Below, in pieces: positions 1-7,562 of a stretch of DNA of 39,544 nt. The notes below the pieces were generated by a model, which did no database searches, was not told where the DNA came from, and saw nothing but the letters and a program-made list of their open reading frames with translations. Numbering within the stretch: the first letter of the stretch is position 1; the number at the start of each line of letters is the position of its first letter. Source of the DNA: Clostridia bacterium (lineage in GTDB: Bacteria > Bacillota > Clostridia > Oscillospirales > CAG-272); NCBI GenBank assembly GCA_017411745.1, contig JAFQPM010000007.1, forward strand, positions 1 to 39,544, read 5' to 3'. The position numbers and the translations under genes were made by a program.

Positions 1-96
1 AATAATCAAATCCGTATCGGTGATGTAACCTAAACCGGTTACTCTGGTTTGTCCGGTTTTACCGTACCTTGTAACTGCATAAACAACTTTTTTCAT
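1..96 (-). CDS. Small protein, N-terminal 32 residues only (cut by window edge)
   Basis: An ATG at 94-96 on the minus strand is preceded by a strong AGGAGG ribosome site (complement of 105-110) and opens a frame that stays open to the window edge. It begins MKKVVYAVTRYGKTGQTRV and continues with a GYITDTD segment. There is no signal peptide or membrane segment in the visible part. I do not recognise the family. The ribosome site and ATG make it a credible gene start, but its function cannot be stated from 32 residues. Confidence 0.55.
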   Translation of the reverse strand, partial: MKKVVYAVTRYGKTGQTRVTGLGYITDTDLII

Positions 97-267
97 TTTG
101 GAATACCTCCTGATTTTTTTATTTTGCCTTTCGGCAGGGGCAGAGTAGCACTGTTCGGGTATTCATTTTGTCCATTTGGACTCTTGTGTGAAAATGTCAA
201 CGGGCTGTATTCTGACTCGTTTTATTGCTCGATTAAAGAAAAAATATTACGTTTGGATAAAGAAAAA

Positions 268-289
268 AGCCAAGTATTGCTACTTGACT
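268..289 (-). terminator. Leftward intrinsic terminator-like hairpin
   Basis: On the minus strand the stem AGTCAAGTA / TACTTGGCT (one G-U pair, GCAA loop) is followed directly by a T-rich tract (TTTTTTCTTT). It is one of three leftward terminator-like hairpins between the tRNA-Ser and the window edge. The rest of 97-470 holds no gene that I can support. Confidence 0.6.
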
Positions 290-415
290 TTTAAGGCGTT
301 TTTATAGGTTTTCAGTCATATTTTTTCGCGTTGATATTTTCGAGAACCGTGCTACACTAAGCCACCACGAAAGGCAAAAAAATCAGGCTTCGTATAAAGC
401 CCGATAAAAGAAAAA

Positions 416-448
416 AGCCCATAGCTCCTTGTAAAGAAGCTACGGGCT
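416..448 (-). terminator. Leftward intrinsic terminator
   Basis: The stem AGCCCGTAGCTTC / GGAGCTATGGGCT, read on the minus strand, is followed by TTTTTTCTTTT. No gene lies between this hairpin and the tRNA-Ser terminator at 502-533, so it is probably a backup terminator or a relic of a lost gene. Confidence 0.65.
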
Positions 449-501
449 ATATTGATTATTTTAGGTGAATTGTGATGCCGAAATACTCTGTATTAAAAAA
501 C

Positions 502-533
502 AAAACGAACTCCGATTTCTCAAAGTTCGTTTT
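502..533 (-). terminator. Terminator of tRNA-Ser
   Basis: The stem AAAACGAACT / AGTTCGTTTT on the minus strand is followed by GTTTTTTAAT. It begins 13 bases past the 3' end of the tRNA-Ser, as expected for the end of that transcript. Confidence 0.75.
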
Positions 534-545
534 ATTTCCTTTTGG

Positions 546-632
546 CGGAGAGAGAGGGATTCGAACCCTCGTGTGCTTTTGGCACAAACTGATTTCGAGT
601 CAGCCCCGTTATGACCACTTCGATATCTCTCC
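546..632 (-). tRNA. tRNA-Ser (anticodon CGA)
   Basis: An 87-nt class II tRNA. The acceptor arm pairs GGAGAGA with TCTCTCC with G as discriminator base. The anticodon loop is CTCGAAA, giving anticodon CGA. A long variable arm (GTGCCAAAAGCAC) and the T loop GGTTCGAATCC are visible. The CCA tail is not encoded. It shares a promoter (845-873) with a broken tRNA-Ser copy just upstream. Confidence 0.96.
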
Positions 633-685
633 ATATATGATTAAACTCAAAACGAGTCTAATTTTTATAATTTCTCTTGCGGGGC

Positions 686-825
686 GCCCCGTTATGTCCT
701 GTTGCGGTGCCCGAAATTTGTTGCTCGCTGCTCGCTTCGCAAAATTTCGACCGCTGCCACTCCTTATTGCTCGCTTCATCTGCCACAGGCAGCGCTCGCA
801 AACGTCCCCACTTAGATACCTCTCC
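686..825 (-). pseudogene. Broken tRNA-Ser 5' half with a ~110-bp insertion
   Basis: Upstream of the intact tRNA-Ser, in the same direction, GGAGAGGTATCTAAGTGG (825 leftward) closely matches the 5' end of the intact gene. About 110 bp of unrelated sequence follows, and then CATAACGGGGC, the next stretch of the intact gene, resumes at 696-686. The short motif GGAC stands on both sides of the extra sequence, like a small target duplication. There is no anticodon arm or 3' half. The inserted segment is rich in AGCGAGCA-type repeats and a CGAAATTT / AAATTTCG inverted repeat. Confidence 0.55.
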
Positions 826-844
826 ATATTTGCTCGACCCGAAT

Positions 845-873
845 ATTATATCACACTTTTTGAAAAAAAGCAA
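845..873 (-). promoter_or_regulatory. Promoter of the tRNA-Ser region
   Basis: Minus strand: TTGCTT, 17-bp spacer, TATAAT. The predicted start lies just before the broken tRNA-Ser, so the transcript would carry both the relic and the intact tRNA-Ser. Confidence 0.6.
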
Positions 874-965
874 TACCTTTTACTAAAAATATTTATTTTT
901 TCTCAATCAATATTTCACGAAACGACGTTCTCATTAAATCCTTCCACAAAATATAGCGAAAACGA

Positions 966-994
966 TTGAAATATTCACAAAAATATGGTACAAT
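966..994 (+). promoter_or_regulatory. Promoter of ktrB-ktrA
   Basis: TTGAAA, a 17-bp spacer and TACAAT, with the -10 box 45 bp upstream of the ktrB start codon. Confidence 0.7.
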
Positions 995-1039
995 GACTGT
1001 ATCAATTATTTTCCAAATAGGAACTGAACTGAAAACGCT

Positions 1040-2398
1040 ATGAAAACAAAAAAATTCACCCTATCAACTACACAGATCATACTGCTGAGCTTTCTTGTAA
1101 CGATATTGCTCGGAAGCTTGCTTTTGGCACTGCCGATCAGCTCTGCGGACGGCGAAGCCGTGCCGTATCTCGACGCGCTGTTCACGGCAACCACGTCAAC
1201 CTGTGTGACGGGTCTGGTCACACTTCCCACAGCGACCACGTGGAGCGTGTTCGGTCAGGTCGTCATTCTGCTTATGATCCAGATCGGCGGCCTTGGACTT
1301 ATCACGGTAATGTCGGGGCTTATGATACTGCTGCACAGAAAAATGGGCATCGGCGACCGATTGCTCATTCAGGACGCATTCAACCTCAACACGATGTCGG
1401 GGCTTGCAAAATTCGTCAAAAACGTGCTTTTCGGCACTCTGATCGTCGAGGGTATCGGCGCACTTCTGTATATGCCCGTATTCGTGACCGAATTCGGCGC
1501 TAAAGGTGTCTGGATCTCGGTCTTCAACTCGATCTCGGCATTCTGCAACGCAGGCATCGACGTTATCGGAGAAAACAGCCTCTGCAATTACGCCACAAAT
1601 CCCATAGTCAACCTAGTCACCTGTGCGCTCATTATCCTCGGAGGACTCGGATATATCGTGTGGTGGGACGTGCTCCGCGTGATCAGGAGCCGTTCGCCGA
1701 AAAACAAAAAAATATTCAGACACCTGACTCTGCACTCAAAGATCGCCATTACCGTCACGGCAGGGCTGATCCTCGTCGGTGCGATACTTATCTTTATTTT
1801 TGAATACAACAATCCTCTGACCATCGGAGAGCTGCCGCTGTTCGATAAAATTCAAGTTTCTCTCTTTCAGTCGGTCACCACGAGAACGGCAGGCTTTGCC
1901 TCGGTTCCCCAAGAAAATTTGACGAATGCCTCCACCGCTGTATCGATCATACTGATGCTGATCGGCGGCTCGCCCGTGGGAACTGCGGGCGGTATGAAGA
2001 CCGTAACGATAGCAGTCCTTCTCTGCTCGGCGCTCGCTACTATCCGAAATAAGAACAGCGCAACGCTGTTTGGGCGCCGCGTTTCCGAAGACTCGATCAA
2101 AAAGGCGGTCGCCGTAGCGGTGTCCTTCTTGACGATCTGTACCGCATCGACCGTGCTTTTAATGGCAACGAGCAACGCGTCTGCCATTGATGCAGTCTAC
2201 GAAACGGTCAGCGCAACGGCAACGGTCGGACTTTCAAGAAATCTGACGGCAGCCCTCAACACAGTCGGAAAGCTCATAATCATCGTAACTATGTATTTCG
2301 GCAGAGTCGGACCGATATCGTTGGCGGTCGCTCTCGGCAGTAAAAATGAAGCTCAAAACGTGATCTCCGAGCCAACGGAGGAGATCAGTATAGGATAA
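1040..2398 (+). CDS. ktrB: KtrB/TrkH-family potassium uptake channel subunit
   Basis: A 452-residue membrane protein, the usual length for KtrB, the ion-conducting subunit of Ktr-type K+ uptake. The four pore-loop repeats of the SKT superfamily are visible by their filter segments: TTSTCVTGL near residue 50, SISAFCNAGID near 165, VTTRTAGFAS near 270 and SATATVGLSR near 390, each with the conserved glycine. Hydrophobic helices fill the rest. ktrA follows after 17 bp, so the two form an operon. The ribosome site before this ATG is weak, but the start fits the family N-terminus. Known role of the family: Na+- or H+-coupled K+ import across the cytoplasmic membrane, gated by the RCK partner. Confidence 0.93.
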   Translation: MKTKKFTLSTTQIILLSFLVTILLGSLLLALPISSADGEAVPYLDALFTATTSTCVTGLVTLPTATTWSVFGQVVILLMIQIGGLGLITVMSGLMILLHRKMGIGDRLLIQDAFNLNTMSGLAKFVKNVLFGTLIVEGIGALLYMPVFVTEFGAKGVWISVFNSISAFCNAGIDVIGENSLCNYATNPIVNLVTCALIILGGLGYIVWWDVLRVIRSRSPKNKKIFRHLTLHSKIAITVTAGLILVGAILIFIFEYNNPLTIGELPLFDKIQVSLFQSVTTRTAGFASVPQENLTNASTAVSIILMLIGGSPVGTAGGMKTVTIAVLLCSALATIRNKNSATLFGRRVSEDSIKKAVAVAVSFLTICTASTVLLMATSNASAIDAVYETVSATATVGLSRNLTAALNTVGKLIIIVTMYFGRVGPISLAVALGSKNEAQNVISEPTEEISIG

Positions 2399-2415
2399 AT
2401 ACAAGGAGAAGCTAT

Positions 2416-3066
2416 ATGAAATCAAAGAAAACTTACGCAGTGTTCGGACTTGGAAGATACGGCATAGCAGTGGCACGTGAGCTTGTAGAAAACGGCGCGG
2501 AGGTCATCGCGATCGATACCGATCAGAGAATAGTCAACGACGCCGCCGTCTACCTGCCCGTTTGCAAGTGCGCCGACGTGACCGATGCAGAGGTCATCTC
2601 GCGCCTCGGGATCGGCAGTATCGACACCGTCATCGTCTGTATGGCGAGCAATCTTGAAGCAAGCGTGATGGCGATCACGCTGTGCAAGGAGGCGGGAGTC
2701 AAGACCGTCATAGCAAAGTGTGCAAACGAGATGCACCAGAAGATCCTGCTTCGCGTGGGCGCGGATCAGGTAGTCTTCCCCGAGCACGAGTCGGGCATCC
2801 GACTTGCGAAAAACCTTTTGAGCTCGGGCTTTATCGATATGATCTCGCTGTCTGACGAGGTGTCTATGGTCGAGATCGACGTAAAGGAAGATTGGATCGG
2901 CAAAAACCTCATCGAGCTCAATCTCCGAAAGAAATACGGAGTCAACGTAGTCGCTCTGAAAAAGGGAGACCATGTCAGCGTAAGCGTCAATCCCGAGCAG
3001 CTGCTCGACGCCGAGACCTCGCTGATCGTCATCGCAAATACCGCAAAGCTTGCAAAGCTGAAATGA
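2416..3066 (+). CDS. ktrA: KtrA/TrkA-type RCK regulatory subunit
   Basis: A 216-residue cytoplasmic protein with an N-terminal Rossmann RCK_N domain (FGLGRYG at residues 8-14, then an acidic EVIAIDTD strand end that would bind the adenosine ribose) and a C-terminal RCK_C domain from about residue 135. The family binds ATP/ADP and NAD(H) and c-di-AMP and gates the KtrB pore as a ring. AAGGAG sits 8 bp before the ATG. It is the second gene of the ktrBA operon and is followed by a GC-rich hairpin at 3080-3104. Confidence 0.93.
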   Translation: MKSKKTYAVFGLGRYGIAVARELVENGAEVIAIDTDQRIVNDAAVYLPVCKCADVTDAEVISRLGIGSIDTVIVCMASNLEASVMAITLCKEAGVKTVIAKCANEMHQKILLRVGADQVVFPEHESGIRLAKNLLSSGFIDMISLSDEVSMVEIDVKEDWIGKNLIELNLRKKYGVNVVALKKGDHVSVSVNPEQLLDAETSLIVIANTAKLAKLK

Positions 3067-3079
3067 TCACAAACAAAAG

Positions 3080-3104
3080 AGCCGCCGAGGAATCCTCGGC
3101 GGCT
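3080..3104 (+). terminator. Hairpin after ktrA
   Basis: A 12-bp perfect stem (AGCCGCCGAGGA / TCCTCGGCGGCT) starts 13 bases after the ktrA stop codon. The sequence after it (TCTGTCATT) is not a strong T tract, so termination may be partial. Confidence 0.6.
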
Positions 3105-3130
3105 TCTGTCATTAAAAACTATTTTTTAAT

Positions 3131-3356
3131 ACTTCCCCGCTTTAAAACCTAAACCGTCTACCCGCGAAAAAGCCTTTTCTTCCCCACTTTAAAACCTAAA
3201 CTGTCTATACTATCTCTATCCTAGGGGAAGTTTTTGGAGGTGCAGGGGCTTTGCAAGGTTTTCTGTAAATCTATCCCATTTTAAAACCTGATCCGTCTAC
3301 CCTATCTCTATCCTAGGGGAAGTTTCTTTGCCTACTTTCTTTTCAAAGAAAGTAGG
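3131..3356. repeat. Composite intergenic repeat patch (type with TTTAAAACCTAAAC units)
   Basis: Three copies of a unit resembling TTTAAAACCTAAACCGTCTA (3141-3163, 3189-3209, 3280-3300) alternate with two copies of CTATCTCTATCCTAGGGGAA (3210-3233, 3301-3325). The patch ends in the hairpin CCTACTTTCTTT / AAAGAAAGTAGG at 3331-3356. That end hairpin recurs at 17375-17401 and 18768-18794 in the larger repeat family, so the patch shares an end module with it although the core differs. The stop codon of the next gene lies inside the hairpin. Confidence 0.8.
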
Positions 3357-4758
3357 GCGCGTCTCCCCGCGCGTCTCCCCGCGCATCCTCGACAAGCTCG
3401 TCCATAATTTCTTTTTTATGGAAGGGGAAGATGATTATATGGGCTTTATGGTTACCGTGTGGATCGACGAAGGTGGCGAGCTGGTACTTTTTGCAGATCT
3501 CGTCGCTCGGCTTGTCGATAATAAAGGTGTTGGAGGAACCGAAGCGCTCGAAGGGGATCTTGGCATCGCGGAGCTTTCCTTCGAAATAGAGCACGTTTTC
3601 GCAAAAATGCTCGGGCTCACGGCGCAGAAGCATCTCGCGAGCGCGCTGATAGGTCGAGAAAGGCAGATAATCGCGAGAGCCGAGGAAGGTCGAGTCCTCC
3701 TGACCGATATAGTCGATAACGGGGCGATCGCGCCTTGAGAGCGCAAGCAAAACGCCGTTGACTCGCGCCGTACCCATAAATTTGTGCATGCTGACCGCGA
3801 CCGAGTCGACTCCAAGCTCGCCGAGATGGTCAACGTAGGGCGCGTTTTTCTGATTTTTGGCAATGCCGCCGAAATGCGCCGCGTCGAGATGACAGTAGTA
3901 GTCGATCCTAAGAGCGCGCAGAGAGTCGGTCACCTTTTTGACCTCATCCACGACACCGTGACAGGTCGTACCCCAAGTCAGCACCAAAATAGCTCCCTTG
4001 ACACCGCGCTCGCGGTCGCGCTTGACCGCCTCTATGAGCGCCTCGACCGAAATGCGACCGTGCTCGTCGGTCGGTATGATCTCGTAAGGGTATCTGTCCC
4101 TTCTCTCGCCGTCGAAAACGTACTTTTCAACGCTGTAATGGGTTTCTGCCGAGAAATACAGCTTGCCCGCAGGTAAACGGTTAAATCCCTCGCGAATACC
4201 CCAGAAATTGCTCTCCGTGCCGCCCGAGGTGATGTAACCCCAATAATTGCCCTCCGAAATGCCGAAATTTTCGGCAACGAGCTTGATTATCTTCTTTTCG
4301 GTGGACTTCGAGTCCATACCGTAGTTTCCCTTCTGGTAAGGGTCGCCGCAGTTGTTCATCAGATACATTTTGCTCTCAAGATGGCGCAAATATCCCGTCG
4401 CGTAGGAATAATCCTCCATATTTGCGGGGTATCCGAACATATAAAGCCTCTTTTTGAGGTTGTCGGCATAGTAGCGCTCGATCCTCTCGACGTATTCTCC
4501 GTCCTCTTTGTCGAATTCGCACAGAGAGGAGGCTTCAAATCCCTTTTTCTTGAGTCGGTCGTAGTCGACTATTCTGCCAAGGCGAAGCCTGAGCCTTTCG
4601 TATTCGGTTATCTTGTCCTCGATCGCATCGAGAAGCTCAAGGAGGCGTTGCTCGTCAGCGTCGTCAAGCACTCCGTCGGACTCGAGAACACGCGCACGCG
4701 CCGAGTCGCAGAGAGAGTCAAGCTCGCTGTCCGATAAGCCGTTGATCTTTTCAGTCAT
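3343..4758 (-). CDS. PLP-dependent decarboxylase, histidine-decarboxylase-like (group II)
   Basis: A 471-residue protein with the aspartate aminotransferase fold. From about residue 108 it tracks the bacterial PLP histidine decarboxylases: MFGYP, NNCGDP near 137, WGYITSGGTESN near 173-184, LYFSAETHYSV with the PLP-stacking His207, HLDAAHFGG with Asp292 and SMHKF with the Schiff-base Lys326, then GSRD near 367. It carries about 100 extra residues at the N-terminus compared with ~380-residue enzymes such as that of Morganella. Histidine to histamine is the likely reaction, but the substrate cannot be proved here. I chose ATG 4758 because a frame start at 4827 would lie inside the promoter. The last residues (ARGDARGDAPYFL) and the stop come from repeat DNA. 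Confidence 0.8.
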   Translation of the reverse strand: MTEKINGLSDSELDSLCDSARARVLESDGVLDDADEQRLLELLDAIEDKITEYERLRLRLGRIVDYDRLKKKGFEASSLCEFDKEDGEYVERIERYYADNLKKRLYMFGYPANMEDYSYATGYLRHLESKMYLMNNCGDPYQKGNYGMDSKSTEKKIIKLVAENFGISEGNYWGYITSGGTESNFWGIREGFNRLPAGKLYFSAETHYSVEKYVFDGERRDRYPYEIIPTDEHGRISVEALIEAVKRDRERGVKGAILVLTWGTTCHGVVDEVKKVTDSLRALRIDYYCHLDAAHFGGIAKNQKNAPYVDHLGELGVDSVAVSMHKFMGTARVNGVLLALSRRDRPVIDYIGQEDSTFLGSRDYLPFSTYQRAREMLLRREPEHFCENVLYFEGKLRDAKIPFERFGSSNTFIIDKPSDEICKKYQLATFVDPHGNHKAHIIIFPFHKKEIMDELVEDARGDARGDAPYFL

Positions 4759-4792
4759 TTCAATAAACCTTCGTAACTTTAAAATATAACTT

Positions 4793-4821
4793 ATTTTACC
4801 ACAAAAATCGTCACGTGTCAA
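4793..4821 (-). promoter_or_regulatory. Promoter of the decarboxylase gene
   Basis: Minus strand TTGACA, 17-bp spacer, TAAAAT preceded by TGG. It lies 34 bp upstream of the chosen ATG and back to back with the plsY promoter at 4895-4923. Confidence 0.75.
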
Positions 4822-4894
4822 TCGCAACCGACAAAGTGCGGAAATTTAACATTAACTTAATAAGATGAAATTTTAAAACATTTTGTTAAACCTA

Positions 4895-4923
4895 TTGAAA
4901 TAAGGCGAAAAATACTGTATAAT
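4895..4923 (+). promoter_or_regulatory. Promoter of plsY
   Basis: TTGAAA, a 17-bp spacer and a perfect TATAAT, about 48 bp before the start region of plsY. Confidence 0.75.
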
Positions 4924-4970
4924 AATGGAAAATAAATTTATGAGATAAATTGTGCCGATCGATCGGCGGA

Positions 4971-5621
4971 ATGGAAAATCTTATGGAATACGCTATCTCA
5001 ATAATCATCGGCTACCTGCTCGGCTCGATAAGTCCTGCGGCGCTTATTTCAAAAATTAAAAAGATAAATCTTCGCAAAACGGGAACGAAAAATCTCGGCG
5101 CGACCAACACCACGCTGGTGCTCGGCAAAAAGTTCGGCGCGATCGTAATGATCTTCGATATCGCCAAGGGCGCGGCATCTGTCCTTATCGCAAAGCTGCT
5201 CTTTCGTGAGATCGCTATGCTTGCGGGATTGCTCGCGGGCAGCGCGGCAGTGGTCGGTCATATGTTCCCCTTCTATCTGAAGTTCCGCGGAGGCAAGGGA
5301 CTTGCGGCGTACGGCGGAATGATACTCGCATTCGACCCCCTGACCTTCCTGCTTTTGCTGATAATAGGACTCATCTGCGCCTTCGTTCTCAACTACGGCA
5401 TCGCGCTGACCGCTTCGGCGGCAGTCCTGTTCCCCTTCGTAACGGCGTTCAGAAATATAAGCTCGCCCTACGTCGTATCCCTCACCGCCATCGCCGCGCT
5501 GACCAGCGCCGTGCTTTTAGCTCGCCATTGGGGAAACATCTACCGCGCATTCACCAAAAAGGAAATGACCACGCGACAGTTCCTCAAGAGAATTTTCAGT
5601 AAGAATAAAGAAGCTAACTAA
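4971..5621 (+). CDS. plsY: PlsY acyl-phosphate:glycerol-3-phosphate acyltransferase
   Basis: A membrane acyltransferase of about 216 residues that moves an acyl chain from acyl-phosphate to glycerol-3-phosphate, the first step of phospholipid synthesis in most Gram-positive bacteria. The family signatures are present: GYLLGSISPAALISK at the N-terminus, GTKNLGATNT, KGAASVLIA, FRGGKGLAA and the late LARHWGNIYR. Five to six hydrophobic helices are visible. The start is uncertain: ATG 4971 (GGCGG just upstream), ATG 4983 (MEYAIS) and TTG 4950 are all in frame. The residues before MEYAIS carry no known function. It is a single-gene unit with its own promoter and a downstream hairpin. Confidence 0.92.
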   Translation: MENLMEYAISIIIGYLLGSISPAALISKIKKINLRKTGTKNLGATNTTLVLGKKFGAIVMIFDIAKGAASVLIAKLLFREIAMLAGLLAGSAAVVGHMFPFYLKFRGGKGLAAYGGMILAFDPLTFLLLLIIGLICAFVLNYGIALTASAAVLFPFVTAFRNISSPYVVSLTAIAALTSAVLLARHWGNIYRAFTKKEMTTRQFLKRIFSKNKEAN

Positions 5622-5644
5622 CGAATACAACCTAATACCCAAAC

Positions 5645-5670
5645 GGGCGCAGACAATTTTGTCTGCGCCC
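5645..5670 (+). terminator. Hairpin after plsY
   Basis: The perfect stem GGGCGCAGAC / GTCTGCGCCC with a 6-base loop stands 23 bp after the plsY stop. The T tract is poor. Confidence 0.65.
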
Positions 5671-5736
5671 TATCTGCTTTATAGGTGTGTTTTATTGTAA
5701 AATTCCTATTATCGCACGAATATTTTAATTTACGTG

Positions 5737-5775
5737 TTGATTTATGGAATAATATGTGATACAATATAAATTGTA
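5737..5775 (+). promoter_or_regulatory. Promoter with overlapping palindrome, Xre/AlbA operon
   Basis: TTGATT, a 17-bp spacer and TACAAT (5760-5765). The -10 box is the left arm of a perfect palindrome TACAAT-ATAA-ATTGTA (5760-5775), and a further ATTGTA follows. A dimeric repressor bound there would block the promoter. The Xre protein encoded 32 bp downstream is the natural candidate, which is an inference. Confidence 0.6.
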
Positions 5776-5807
5776 AATTGTAATAATGTAATTTTTTGAG
5801 GTGACTT

Positions 5808-6023
5808 ATGGCTGCAAGTTATAAACCCTTATTCAAGCTTCTGATTGACCGAAATATGAAGAAAAAAGAGCTTGCGGAGCGCGCAGGACTTAGCCTTGCT
5901 ACCATCACGAAGATGGGCAAGGAAGGCACGGTCGTGACGACCGACGTTCTCGTGAAAATATGCGTGGCTTTGAACTGTGAGATCGGGGATATTGTCGAGA
6001 TCGTTCCCGATGAGAACGCATAA
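5808..6023 (+). CDS. Small Xre-family (HTH_26-like) transcriptional regulator
   Basis: A 71-residue Cro/CI-type helix-turn-helix protein. The DNA-binding core is KKKELAERAGLSLATITKM (residues 18-36), followed by the typical VLVKICVALNCEIGDIVEIV helix pair. A GAGGTGA ribosome site lies 5 bp before the ATG. It is only the DNA-binding domain, with no sensor part. The AlbA_2 protein follows after 15 bp with its own GGAGG, so the two are co-transcribed. A palindrome over the promoter suggests self-regulation. Confidence 0.85.
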   Translation: MAASYKPLFKLLIDRNMKKKELAERAGLSLATITKMGKEGTVVTTDVLVKICVALNCEIGDIVEIVPDENA

Positions 6024-6038
6024 CGTGGAGGTCTTACG

Positions 6039-7499
6039 ATGATCGATTTTACTAATATAGAAAAATATAAGGAAAACAACCGAATCGAAGCGAAAAAGGC
6101 CATCGGCGGTCTGCCCCGCAGCATTTGGGAAACCTATTCCGCGTTCGCCAACACTCTCGGCGGTATCATTCTGCTCGGTGTTGAGGAACACACTGACAAA
6201 TCCTTGCACCCCGTTGACCTACCCGATCCCGAAAAGCTGATAAAAGAATTTTGGGATATTGTCAACAACGCGAACAAGGTGAGCGCCAATATTCTCTCCG
6301 ATAAAGATGTGACGATTAAGAACATAGATGGCAAGCACATCGTGGCTATCCGTGTGCCTCGCGCACAGCGCAGCGATAAGCCCGTGTATATCGACGGCAA
6401 TCCTCTTTCGGGAAGCTATCGCCGCAACGGTGAGGGTGACTACAAGTGTACCAAGGAAGAGGTTGGGGCGATGATGCGTGACGCCGCAATTAAGACGCAG
6501 GATATGCTCGTGCTTGAAAATATGGAGCTTGATGCATTCGATTACGACAGCGTGAGGCGCTACCGCATCCGTATGAAGACATACCGCCCCGGACACGTTT
6601 GGGAGGAGCTTGAAGACGCGGAGTTCCTTTACAAGCTCGGCGCGGTTGGAAGATCGAGTGACGGAAAGATGCACCCTACCGCAGCAGGACTTCTGATGTT
6701 CGGATACGAATACGAGATAGTAAAAGAATTCCCTGCATACTTCCTTGACTATCAAGAGCAGTTTGATCCAAACACTCGCTGGACAGACCGTATTGTATCC
6801 TCGTCGGGCGATTGGAGTGGAAACGTATACGATTTCTATTTCCGCGTTTACAACAAGATCACGCAGGATATTAAAGTTCCGTTCAAGCTCGAAGGCGGTG
6901 ACCGCATTGACGATACACCCGTTCATAAAGCATTACGCGAAGCCCTTGCGAATTGTTTGATAAACGCCGATTATTACGGCAGACAAGGTCTTGTCATAAT
7001 CAAGAAAAAAGATGTGATTACGCTTTCCAACCCCGGCGGTTTCCGTATCGACGTGGAGGCGGCAAAAAGCGGCGGCGTTTCCGACCCTCGTAACAGTACG
7101 CTCATCAAGATGTTTAACCTCATCGACGTAGGTGAGCGTGCAGGTAGTGGTATTCCCAATATCTTCAGCGTTTGGAAAAAGCAAGGTTGGTCTGCTCCTG
7201 TTATTAACGAAAGCTTTGACCCCGACAGGATCACTTTATCGCTACTCATTGGCGAAAGTAGCGATAAAAAAGTAGCGATAAAAAGTAGCGACAAAACAAC
7301 TAAAACTAAATCTCAAATTCAAAAACAGGCTGTTGTTACCTATTTAACCGAGAAGATTACTGCTAAGACTACAGAAGTTGCTGAATTACTCGGTGTTAAG
7401 GATGCAAGAGCACGCCGTTTGCTTGCGGAAATGGTTGCAGAAGGTATAATTGTGCCCGAGGGTGAAAATAGAAACAGAGTTTATAAACTAAAAGCGTAA
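6039..7499 (+). CDS. AlbA_2 (Schlafen-like) / GHKL-type ATPase / winged-helix protein
   Basis: 486 residues in three parts. Residues ~10-135 form an AlbA_2 domain (NRIEAKKAIGG, FANTLGGIILLGVEE, later GSYRRNGEGDYKCTKEEV). Residues ~285-390 match the HATPase_c_4 region often mislabelled as RecG C-terminus (ALREALANCLINADYYG, then LSNPGGF and GSGIPNIFSVWKKQGW). Residues ~430-486 are a winged helix (VAELLGVKDARARRLLAEM). These proteins are usually annotated as DNA-binding regulators. Some lie in defence or mobile regions, but nothing here proves a defence role. The linker between ATPase and winged helix (residues ~405-418) is made by short out-of-frame tandem repeats. It forms an operon with the Xre gene. 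Confidence 0.8.
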   Translation: MIDFTNIEKYKENNRIEAKKAIGGLPRSIWETYSAFANTLGGIILLGVEEHTDKSLHPVDLPDPEKLIKEFWDIVNNANKVSANILSDKDVTIKNIDGKHIVAIRVPRAQRSDKPVYIDGNPLSGSYRRNGEGDYKCTKEEVGAMMRDAAIKTQDMLVLENMELDAFDYDSVRRYRIRMKTYRPGHVWEELEDAEFLYKLGAVGRSSDGKMHPTAAGLLMFGYEYEIVKEFPAYFLDYQEQFDPNTRWTDRIVSSSGDWSGNVYDFYFRVYNKITQDIKVPFKLEGGDRIDDTPVHKALREALANCLINADYYGRQGLVIIKKKDVITLSNPGGFRIDVEAAKSGGVSDPRNSTLIKMFNLIDVGERAGSGIPNIFSVWKKQGWSAPVINESFDPDRITLSLLIGESSDKKVAIKSSDKTTKTKSQIQKQAVVTYLTEKITAKTTEVAELLGVKDARARRLLAEMVAEGIIVPEGENRNRVYKLKA

Positions 7500-7562
7500 A
7501 CAATAGTATCGGCAAAATATCAAATCAAAACGCAAATATAATTCAGAGATATATTACGCAAA

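Noticed and set aside
4759..4827. Upstream start of the decarboxylase (MRLTRDDFCG)
   Set aside because: Those codons overlap the -10 and -35 boxes of a consensus promoter, so they cannot be translated from that transcript.
6039..7499. RecG helicase
   Set aside because: The similarity is only to the region often mislabelled as RecG C-terminus. There are no helicase motifs; the N-terminus is AlbA_2.
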